A DNA stretch of 64,000 nt from CAVTYH01 sp963773875 (GTDB taxonomy: Bacteria > Planctomycetota > Planctomycetia > Pirellulales > JADZDJ01), in contig CAVZCV010000020.1 of the NCBI GenBank assembly GCA_963773875.1, forward strand, positions 248,001 to 312,000, given 5' to 3'. Under the pieces are notes generated by a model. That model was not told where the DNA came from, searched no databases, and worked only from the letters and a program-made list of their open reading frames with translations. Both the position numbers and the translations under genes were made by a program. Positions 57,049 through 64,000 of the stretch are shown here, in pieces (the first letter of the stretch is position 1; the number at the start of each line of letters is the position of its first letter).

Positions 57049-58037
57049 TTAGGGGAGATGGTCAGGATCGGTTCCGAAAATGGGCGAGTCACCTGTATAG
57101 ATGTACAGATCGCTGTTGGTCAATTGGATGTGTTCCAGCGGATCTCTCGTCACAAACCTCCCCAGCTGCGGCTGGTAGTACCGCATGCGGTACAGGTACA
57201 GCCCCGTGAGTGCATCGTACCGTTGTCCGGTGAACAGGGTTTCCCAGTCGAAGCGGTTGCTGCTGGGGTCGAAGGCGTCGTCGAGGAACAGCGGGACGCC
57301 GTAGGCGGAGTAGGCGATGCGCTGCTCCAGCGAACCGGCCGGGTTCACCAGCGCCACCACGTTCCAGTTGGCGTCTTGCAGGGAGTACAGCGTGCCGGTG
57401 AACGCGACCGAGGAGCTCGATGGCGAGGCCAGCGAGCTGCTGCTGGAGCTGGGGATGGCGGCCTCGCGGCGCAGCAGGTCGTCGATGTACCGCAGGCCCC
57501 AGAGGTACCGCCGGTCGGGCGTTTTGGCGTCGTTCAGGTTCTCTTCCAGCACCTGCCACTGGTCGGAGTAATAATAGTGCCGCACGCCGGACGACGGCTC
57601 GGCGAAGGTGGTCCGCCGGCCCAGGCCATCGTAGCGCAGCGTGGCCACGCTCGTGCTGCCGTCTTTCAGCTCGACCAGCCGGTTCCAGGCGTCGTACTTG
57701 GCGGTGTAGCTGGAGGTGATGCGCCAAGGGCTGCGGGAAGCTGGTGCTGTTGCCCGCCCGATCGTAGGCCGGCGTGGTCCAGGTGGGACCCAGCGTGGCC
57801 GCGATGTTGGTGATCTCATTGGCCGTGTTGTGGTCGCGCTGCTGATCCAAATTCCCGACCTCGACAAACTCCTTCCAGTTGCCGGTGGCGTCGAGCGTCC
57901 AGTCTTGCTCCAGCGACTGGCTGCTGACGCCCGTGTGTCCGCTGTTGAGCGTGCCGCGCTGCATGGTCGCCAGGCGGTCGGCCGTGTCGTAGGTGTACAG
58001 CTCGTCGAAGGTTTTTCGGGAATCAAGAACCGGGTTT
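57049..58037 (-). pseudogene. RHS/YD-repeat protein remnant, truncated at both ends
   Basis: YD-repeat text is clear (TFDELYTYDTADRLATMQRG; YTAKYDAWNRLVEL; LRYDGLGRRTTFAEP), followed by the RHS core end LTGLYLYRMRYYQPQLGRFVTRDPLE and YIYTGDSPIFGTDP. A stop at 58038-58040 closes the frame upstream with no start, there is a frame break at about 57725, and the 3' end with the variable toxin tail is replaced by the IS3 element. A Ser-rich insert (SSSSSSLASPSSSS) sits in the core. Probably non-functional. Confidence 0.85.
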
Positions 58038-58226
58038 CACCGATGGCGGCGCTTTCGGACGTCAGCAGGACGATTCCGCATCGGGCGGGCAAGTCGGCGC
58101 GCACGGGCCGCTTGAGAATACTGGCGGCACGATTCAGCGGCCGGTGTATCCATCCGGCAAAGCACCGAGTGAAAGTCCATCGCCGAAAGAGCCCAAAGAT
58201 TAGAGATGCTTGCCTGGCGCTGAACG

Positions 58227-58269
58227 AAAAAAAAGGCCGGAGACAACTCGCAGGTGGTTGTCACCGGCC
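58227..58269 (-). terminator. Rho-independent terminator on the minus strand
   Basis: GGCCGGAGACAAC (58235-58247) pairs with GTTGTCACCGGCC (58257-58269), 12 of 13 pairs, around a nine-base loop. Eight A at 58227-58234 give a U-run in the minus-strand transcript. It ends transcripts coming from the MATE gene side, about 250 bases downstream of that gene. Confidence 0.85.
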
Positions 58270-58518
58270 CGTGTGCTAATCGGATTCCAGCTGCAATTGA
58301 TTGAAGCGGCAGATCGCCAGTAATTGTTGTCAGCGAATCTTTGTTAGCTCTATGGTATTAAGCGGAAAGTGCCGGAAATTGTTACTCCCGTTGCGAATTA
58401 TCTTTGCATAAAAGCACAAAACCCTGTGGCGATGATTGCGAACTTCTGCACCGGCCGGGGCTTTGTAGGCCGGAGGAGTCGGACCGGCCGGCGTAATGCT
58501 GCCGCAGCCGATTACGCA

Positions 58519-59958
58519 CTAGAACGGCAGACCTTCTTCCATGGCCATTTGCCGTTCGGCGCTGTCCTCCAACTGCACTTCGTCGAGCAAGCGACGGGTT
58601 TTCCAAGTGCCACGCAGAAAATAGATGCCGGTGATGACCGCCGAAACCACGATTGAAATGGCCACCGCCCACCATATGCCGTTGGCCCCCAGTGACGTGC
58701 GCGTCGACAGCATCCAGGCCAGCGGAAATCGGACGACGAACAGCGAGGCGATGGCCATGACCATGGGTGCAATGGTATCGCCCGCGCCGCGTAGCGTTCC
58801 GGTGAGCACCTGCTGCAGGCCGATGAAACCGAAACTGAGTGCAATAACGTGAATGAAAGTTGCGCTTTCGTCGATGGCAGGTCCCCCTTGCGGCATGAGA
58901 AACTCCGAAAGTCTCCAGCCGACAAAAAACAGCACGATGCCTGCCCCCAGCAACGACGAGAAACTGATCAGACAACTAATGCGATTGGTGCGCTCTGCGC
59001 GATCGATGCGGCCCGCGCCAATATTCTGACCGACAAGCGCCGACGTGGCGATGGATAAACCCATGGCCGGAACGATGACGCAGCTAAGCACGCGCGTGCC
59101 GACGCCGTAGGCGGCCACCGGATCGGTGCCGAATGAGGCCACGAGCATCATCATGATGGTCATGCCCATGGCCTGCGTACCCTGTTCAATGCTGGAGGGC
59201 GCACCGATGCGCAAGATTGTCCAGAGCAATTTGAAATCTGGTTTGAAATCGCGCCAGCGCACATGCACGCCGGCGGTCCCGCGGAGCAGCAAGAACAATC
59301 CGACGGCCATTGCCAGAGCTTGCGTGCACAGCGTGGCCATGGCGGCGCCGGAAACACCCATCGCCGGCACGGGCCCAAATCCGAAGATAAAAAACGGATC
59401 GAGCAGAAAATTGAGCAGCACCGTCAACAGTACGATGAACATTGGCGGGTACACAATGCCGACGCCGCGCATCAGTGCCTGATACGCAAAGAATCCGAAC
59501 ACGAAGATGAAGCCCAGAAACGTGACGCGCAAAAAGGCCACGGCGCTGGGATACACATCGTCGGCAGCGCCCATGAATTTCATGATCGGGCCGGAGAGCG
59601 CAAACCCGCCGATGGCGAACACGAGCGAAATCGCGAAACACAACAGCAGCGTTTGGGCGGCAACGTGATTCACCGCCTCTTCATCGCCACGTCCGCGAAA
59701 TTGCGCAATCAGCACCGTACCGGCCACTGGCAATCCGCCGCCCAACGAGACGCACAGGAAAGCGATTGGAAAGGACAGCGAAACCGCGGCCACGGCCTGG
59801 GCGCTAATCCGGCCGACCCAAAACGTATCGGTTAGCTGATAGCCGACTTGCAGGATGTTTGCCAGGATGATTGGCACCGATAGTCGCAGCAGCGCGATCC
59901 AAATCGGTCCTTCGGTCAGCGCGGGGCGATTTCGCGATGTCTTTCGCTGACTGGCCAT
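58519..59958 (-). CDS. MATE-family multidrug efflux transporter
   Basis: 479 residues with about twelve membrane helices in two similar halves. First half: LSVPIILANILQVGYQLTDTFWVGRIS and GGGLPVAGTVLIAQFRGRGDE. Second half: LRIGAPSSIEQGTQAMGMTI and ATSALVGQNIGAGRIDRAERT. These fit the NorM/DinF-type Na+ or H+-coupled exporters. ATG at 59958. Intact frame. The APH-like gene upstream ends 28 bases before the start, so they may be one operon with a detoxification theme. Confidence 0.9.
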   Translation of the reverse strand: MASQRKTSRNRPALTEGPIWIALLRLSVPIILANILQVGYQLTDTFWVGRISAQAVAAVSLSFPIAFLCVSLGGGLPVAGTVLIAQFRGRGDEEAVNHVAAQTLLLCFAISLVFAIGGFALSGPIMKFMGAADDVYPSAVAFLRVTFLGFIFVFGFFAYQALMRGVGIVYPPMFIVLLTVLLNFLLDPFFIFGFGPVPAMGVSGAAMATLCTQALAMAVGLFLLLRGTAGVHVRWRDFKPDFKLLWTILRIGAPSSIEQGTQAMGMTIMMMLVASFGTDPVAAYGVGTRVLSCVIVPAMGLSIATSALVGQNIGAGRIDRAERTNRISCLISFSSLLGAGIVLFFVGWRLSEFLMPQGGPAIDESATFIHVIALSFGFIGLQQVLTGTLRGAGDTIAPMVMAIASLFVVRFPLAWMLSTRTSLGANGIWWAVAISIVVSAVITGIYFLRGTWKTRRLLDEVQLEDSAERQMAMEEGLPF

Positions 59959-59985
59959 GAATTCCGATTGACGATCCTTGTCAGA

Positions 59986-61074
59986 TTAGTTCGGCAACAC
60001 GCTGGCGGCATCGATCTCCAGCGCTGCGCCAAAATGCCGGCGTGCTTGCGATTCGCACAGCAACTTGCCGCGCGCGAGGCTGCCGTTGATCACTTTCACA
60101 TGAAAATAAACCGGCAGCGTCAGGCAAACGAGATTTGCCAGGCGAAAATGCCGCAGGGCATCGTCATACGAATAATTGGCAACTCCATTTTCGATGAGCG
60201 TCTCGTGCCAGGTGCCGAGCACTTTGAATGGATGGCCCCGCCGCTCGGCGGCCAGTTCGCTCCCGCCCTGGATGCTGGCCATGTCGTAAGCGCCCATGCC
60301 GCGAATCGCGAGTTGCCAATCGACAATTAGCACTTCTTCCGGCGTATTTGGCGGGCCAAACAGCAAATTATCTTCGCGCAAATCGCAGTGCACGATGGTG
60401 GGCGGCGCCGCGCTCATTTGATCAATGATCCACTCGAAATGCTCCGCCACGCGCCGACCAAGCAGCATGTGCTCAGGACCGAGCCATTGATGGCAGTGCT
60501 CCACAAACGAGGGCCAGTGATCTTTGAAATGCATCCAAAGCTGCCAGCTGTTCGGCATCCAATTTAACTCATGGAGTGCCGCGTTGTTCCAGAACTGCGC
60601 TTGCAGACGACCCATGATGCGCGCGGCGGTGAGCACTTGCCGTTCGTGCATGCCAGCCAGTTGATCGCCGGGCGTGCAATACCCCAGATCTTCCATGACG
60701 ATGGCAAATTCGGGCGGCTCGGCGAGCGTATAATAGATCTTTGGCAAGCGAACCGGCACGTGCCCGGAAACTTCGCGATAGAAACGGATCTCGCGCTCGA
60801 ACGCATGAAACTCTTGCCCTAAGCGCCGAAATTCTTCGCGTTCCGGTTCGATTTTTACGACGACCGATGCCGGCGCTCCGTTTTTCGCGACTGCGGGCTT
60901 ATCGTACGTCAGCCTGACCCGTGCAACGCTGCTAAGATATCCGACGCCTTCGCCGATGACGGTGGACTCGACGCCGGTGACATGCGCATCGGTAATTGCG
61001 CCGCCGTTATGCAAGATTTCGTCGAGCCAGCCGGCGGAGATTTCATTGACGTGCCCTGGGTTCGCAATCGGCAT
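59986..61074 (-). CDS. Aminoglycoside-phosphotransferase/ecdysteroid-kinase-like protein
   Basis: A protein-kinase-like small-molecule kinase of 362 residues. ATP-binding Lys in SVVVKIEPE with the Glu helix that follows, catalytic loop IVHCDLREDNLLFG (HxDxxxxN), metal-binding VLIVDWQ, and the C-terminal helices of the EcKL/APH group. The substrate is unknown; fatty-acid- or sterol-linked alcohols and antibiotics are phosphorylated in the superfamily. The start codon overlaps the stop of the HD-domain gene by one base (TAATG). Confidence 0.82.
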   Translation of the reverse strand: MPIANPGHVNEISAGWLDEILHNGGAITDAHVTGVESTVIGEGVGYLSSVARVRLTYDKPAVAKNGAPASVVVKIEPEREEFRRLGQEFHAFEREIRFYREVSGHVPVRLPKIYYTLAEPPEFAIVMEDLGYCTPGDQLAGMHERQVLTAARIMGRLQAQFWNNAALHELNWMPNSWQLWMHFKDHWPSFVEHCHQWLGPEHMLLGRRVAEHFEWIIDQMSAAPPTIVHCDLREDNLLFGPPNTPEEVLIVDWQLAIRGMGAYDMASIQGGSELAAERRGHPFKVLGTWHETLIENGVANYSYDDALRHFRLANLVCLTLPVYFHVKVINGSLARGKLLCESQARRHFGAALEIDAASVLPN

Positions 61075-62078
61075 TACTGCAACCCTCGGAACACCTGCTG
61101 GTAGAGCTGATTTTTTTTCGAGGTCATCGGGCCGGGCGTTTTGTCATCGCGGAGGGCACTGTAAAGCATCGCATATTTGGCGTCCAGGTCGTCGGCGTAG
61201 TGAACGATCATCGCCTCGGGCGTCATCGGAATTTTTGGTGCGCCCGATTCCAGACGGCCTTGATGCGCTACGATAATATGCTCGAGTCGCAGCAAAGTTT
61301 CCGGCGGTAAATTTCGCTCGCTCAACTTTTCGCGGACAATATCGCGGCCCTGCAACATGTGACCGATGAGCGCGCCTTCGGCGGTGTATGCAGCGCCGGC
61401 GGCGCCGTGATCGTACTCGCGCAGTTTGCCGATATCGTGCAGAATGGCGCCGGCAACGAGCACGCCTTTATCGAGTCGCGGTTGCATGTCGGGATAATAA
61501 TCGTCGTATTTGTCGGCCAGGTGCACACTCGTGCGAGTAACACTTAACGTGTGTTCCAGCCAGCCGCCGATATACGCGTGATGATTTTTTCGTGCCGCCG
61601 GCAGTGTCAGCAGCTCGTCGCGGTTGGCTTGCAGAATGTCGATCACTAGCCGGCGCAGTTCTTTCTCTGTGATGCGCTCCTTGGCGATGGCGACCAGCTC
61701 GTCGAACATTTTCGTCGAGTCGAACCGCGATTTTGGTTGGCACATCAACGGGTCAAAGCCCTCGGCCGCATCGCCGTCGATCACCGCGCGAATTTTTTTG
61801 ATTTCCAGCTGCGGGCCAAAGTTCGTTTCGCGGTATGTAGCCCGCATTTTAAAGAACTTGCCGATCTCCCACGTGGTACGGCAATCGGCAGCCCAGGCGG
61901 AATCGTTCCAAATCGGGAAATTGACTTCGCGTGTGGCATCGCGAAACGTAACTTTGAAATACGGCTTGCCGTCGCGCGTGGTCAGTTCTTCTTTGCCGGA
62001 AAGGAGCGCGAAGAACTCGCCTTCCTCGCCATGTGCGAGTTCTGCCAAAGTACCAAGCGGAAATAGTCTTGCGGGCAT
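61074..62078 (-). CDS. HD-domain 3'-5' exoribonuclease (YhaM-like)
   Basis: An OB-fold N-terminal domain (GEFFALLSGKEELTTRDGKPYFKVTFRD) is followed by an HD phosphohydrolase domain: IGGWLEHTLSV, GAILHDIGKLREYD (the HD pair) and VHYADDLDAKYAML. This matches YhaM, an RNA or DNA exonuclease of Firmicutes. ATG at 62078 (MPARLFPLGTLAELAHG) gives 334 residues; the open frame upstream is low-complexity and not family-like. Translation-coupled to the APH-like gene. Confidence 0.85.
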   Translation of the reverse strand: MPARLFPLGTLAELAHGEEGEFFALLSGKEELTTRDGKPYFKVTFRDATREVNFPIWNDSAWAADCRTTWEIGKFFKMRATYRETNFGPQLEIKKIRAVIDGDAAEGFDPLMCQPKSRFDSTKMFDELVAIAKERITEKELRRLVIDILQANRDELLTLPAARKNHHAYIGGWLEHTLSVTRTSVHLADKYDDYYPDMQPRLDKGVLVAGAILHDIGKLREYDHGAAGAAYTAEGALIGHMLQGRDIVREKLSERNLPPETLLRLEHIIVAHQGRLESGAPKIPMTPEAMIVHYADDLDAKYAMLYSALRDDKTPGPMTSKKNQLYQQVFRGLQ

Positions 62079-62344
62079 TCTTGAGAATCGTGTCTTTAGT
62101 GTTGAACTTTGTGGGTACCAATCCCAAGGGGTGCGGCACCATTGCCGCAATAGTCCCTGGGCATTGGGCGCAGAGCCGGCGCCGCTACAACCGCTATGCG
62201 CCGTCAAAACCGCCATCATAACGGATCGCTTTACGCGGGACCACGGGCCGAACGTCGATGTGCTGAATTCGCAAGTCTGCACTGCCGATGCGCTCCAGTG
62301 GCGTCTTTGAAAACGCGATCGTCCGACCGGTACTGTCGGACTGA

Positions 62345-63302
62345 ATGGTGGAACAGCAAATGTCGACGGCGAAACGACGCATTGATGCGAAGCGGCCCAT
62401 TGCCGCAGGCAATCCAGCCAAACGCTGGATCGAGATGTTCCTCGATTACAGCCGCAGCGAGTGCCATCTGTCCGACAATACGGTGGCGGCGTACCGCCGC
62501 GATCTGGCAAAGTTTGCAATTTGGTTAGGCCAGCGAAAAATTCAGGACCTCAACATTCGAGATTTGGCCGATTATCCCGCTTGGCTCAACGCCCGCGGAC
62601 TCAGCGCCGGCGAGCGTAGCGCGGCACCTGGTATCGCTCAAGGTTTTCTTTCGCTACCTGCAATTGGAAGCGGTGCTGAAAGAAAATCTGGCAGAGTTGC
62701 TGGGCAGCCAGAAACTATGGCAGCGCGTGCCGAATGTGCTTTCACCAGAGCTCGTCGACAAGCTCATTGAGGCTCCACAGCCGTACGATCCGCTCTGGCG
62801 ACGCGATCGAGCGCTGCTCGAATTGCTTTATGCCACGGGCTGCCGAGCTTCGGAAGTTTCCAACATGCGACAAGGCGATGTGCATCTAACGCAGGGATTT
62901 TGCCTGGCTCGCGGCAAAGGCGATAAGGAGCGACTTGTGCCATTGGGCCGCCGCGCAATTGACGCTGTGGAAGAATATCTGAGCAACGAGCGTCCCAAGC
63001 TTGCGGAGCAATCGCAAGTTCCACCGCGTTGGTTGCTGCTATCACGCCGCGGCCGTCGGTTGCGGCGCGAGCGAATTTGGGAACTTGTGAAGCAGTATGC
63101 GCTTCGAGCCGGCGCGCCATCATCGATGGGACCACACACGTTGCGGCACAGTTTCGCCACGCATCTGTTAGCGGGTGGCGCCGATTTGCGGCAAGTGCAA
63201 GAAATGCTCGGCCACGCCAGCATCCGCACCACGCAGATTTACACCCACGTCGATCCGTCGCGGCTGAAGAAAATTCACCAGCAGTTCCATCCGCGTGGGT
63301 GA
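62345..63302 (+). CDS. xerC: Tyrosine recombinase XerC, one frame break
   Basis: Resolves chromosome dimers at dif. The N-terminal SAM-like domain (FLDYSRSECHLSDNTVAAYRRDL) and the catalytic domain carry all residues: Arg in ATGCRASEV, Lys in GKGDKERLV, HTLRHSFATHLL, GHASI, and the Tyr nucleophile in TTQIYTHVD. The frame breaks at about 62612, where one extra G stands between LSA and ASVARHLVSLKVFFRY. Joined length is about 318 residues. The usual position near a dif site could not be tested. Confidence 0.92.
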
Positions 63303-63356
63303 GTACTCATCGTCTCCGCCGTTGGAAACTTAACGACCTAGCTCAGCAGCGCAGGG

Positions 63357-64000
63357 TTAAGTCTGGTCAAACGTTTCCTTGATCACTCCGGCCAGGTCGC
63401 TGAGCAGCCGTTCGCCCGGGCCAATGTACGACGACCCGTGCATGACGGCCAGTGTCTGGGGTTTCAGTTCGGCCAGCGAGTGCAGGACGCCTTCGGTCTG
63501 GCGCGTGTAAGGCATGTAGCCGGCCAAAGGGCCTTGCTGCAATTGTTGCATCGCATTGCGCGTGGGCTCGATTAGATCGGACGCGGTGACCGGTTCGACA
63601 TTGCCGAAGTGATGAAAGAGATCGGAACAAAACAGCGTCTGGCGTGTCTCTTCGAACAACACGCCTGCGTCCCACCCATGCGGAATATGCGGCGATCGAT
63701 AGAACCGGTAGCGATACTTGCCTGTGTTCAATGTATCTTCGGGCGTCATGCCGCGCGCGGGGCGGATCGAGAAATCGTCGACACTCACAAGCTTGCCGAC
63801 CAGGGTGCAGACAGGTTCTGCCTGCGGGGCGAGTTGCAACCAATCGTTGAGAGCGCCACATTCGTCCGATTCAAAGTGACTCCAAGCGATGTACCGCAGT
63901 TTGGCGAGATCAATCAGCTTGCCGACGGCGTCGAGCAGGGCGGGAAACATGGCCTTCAACCCCGCGTGAAACAGCAGCGGCTCGTCGTCGCGCACAAGAA
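63357..64000 (-). CDS. Metallo-beta-lactamase-fold protein (flavodiiron/ODP-like), 5' end off the window
   Basis: The frame is open to the right edge (FLVRDDEPLLFHAG), so the start is missing. Seen: IAWSHFESDECGALNDWL, which corresponds to the HxExD metal motif of oxygen-binding diiron proteins, GWDAGVLFEETRQTLFCSDLFHHFG with the bridging Asp, and the late His in VMHGSSY. The family reduces O2 or NO or binds iron. The N-terminal His-containing strand and any flavodoxin domain lie outside. Confidence 0.78.
   Translation of the reverse strand, partial: LVRDDEPLLFHAGLKAMFPALLDAVGKLIDLAKLRYIAWSHFESDECGALNDWLQLAPQAEPVCTLVGKLVSVDDFSIRPARGMTPEDTLNTGKYRYRFYRSPHIPHGWDAGVLFEETRQTLFCSDLFHHFGNVEPVTASDLIEPTRNAMQQLQQGPLAGYMPYTRQTEGVLHSLAELKPQTLAVMHGSSYIGPGERLLSDLAGVIKETFDQT

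Larger units (their letters stand above)
55773..57064 (-). mobile_element. IS3-family insertion element inserted in an RHS remnant
   Basis: OrfA (helix-turn-helix) and orfB (rve integrase) occur in IS3 order. The right end, read on the minus strand, is TGACCATCTCCCC at 57064-57052, which fits IS3-family termini, and it interrupts RHS coding sequence immediately after GTDP. The left end could not be located; a partly similar segment near 55820 (TGATAAGGCGGGAAGTAAGG) matches an inner right segment (CAGCGGAAGTGAGAG) only loosely. No target duplication was found, so the left flank may be rearranged. Confidence 0.8.

Noticed and set aside
62079..62519. Upstream extension of the HD-domain gene to 62519
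   Set aside because: The extra 147 residues are Ser/Arg/Cys-rich without domain signal and overlap the start region of the divergent xerC.

Overview
The window looks like a chromosomal segment of a planctomycete, probably from the Pirellulales side. Supporting features are the LEDRR-type leader on a secreted calpain-like protease, a fused FeoA-FeoB, a giant CheB/CheR/PAS/histidine-kinase hybrid, Uma2 genes, RHS debris, RFS(V/I)R-anchored small membrane proteins, and weak or absent Shine-Dalgarno sites. This is inference from gene content; no 16S rRNA gene is present. About twenty single-base or two-base reading-frame breaks are spread over otherwise well-preserved genes, including dnaX, ybaB, xerC, feoB and glgB. 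Many sit at short homopolymers, which suggests consensus errors of a long-read or metagenome assembly rather than mass gene decay. Genes are therefore annotated over their full extent with the break noted.

Layout. 0-7 kb: a ribose-type sugar ABC transporter on the minus strand (a permease fused in frame to its binding protein, a second permease and a double ATPase), with an opposite-strand pair (a GH2-related protein and a MoeB/ThiF-like adenylyltransferase) between them. 7-13.5 kb: an M32 carboxypeptidase, a zinc-ribbon membrane protein and a ferrous iron uptake unit (feoA, feoAB) behind a good promoter and a Fur-like palindrome. 13.5-21 kb: a HemW-like radical SAM protein, two beta-propeller proteins in one transcription unit, a hemolysin III protein, a MerR regulator, two very small genes, tRNA-His and small membrane proteins. 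21.1-22.1 kb: an insertion sequence with perfect ends and a 4-bp target duplication. 22.1-23.2 kb: a gene-free stretch rich in hairpins. 23.2-28 kb: glgB, an RNase H-like protein, a methyltransferase and a class-C26 amidohydrolase homologue that lacks its cysteine.

28.4-38.9 kb is the most interesting part: a lipid gene cluster combining OleA, OleC and OleD (head-to-head condensation of fatty acids) with its own FabI, FabZ, acyl carrier protein, FabF-like ketosynthase and two CrtI-like FAD desaturase/isomerases. OleB is absent. This gene set could make a polyunsaturated long-chain olefin or a beta-lactone lipid, and it shares parts with predicted ladderane-type clusters.

39-46 kb is housekeeping: a DtxR regulator, SRP RNA, dnaX, ybaB, recR, rpoN and nrdR. 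46-54.6 kb: a roughly 1400-residue CheB-CheR-PAS-kinase-receiver hybrid (split by frame breaks), moaC, a Uma2 gene, and a secreted calpain-like protease with calcium-binding repeats. 54.7-58.3 kb is a graveyard of mobile DNA (an IS3-family element inserted in an RHS remnant). 58.5-64 kb: a MATE exporter, an aminoglycoside-phosphotransferase-like kinase, an HD-domain exonuclease, XerC, and a metallo-beta-lactamase-fold protein cut by the window edge.
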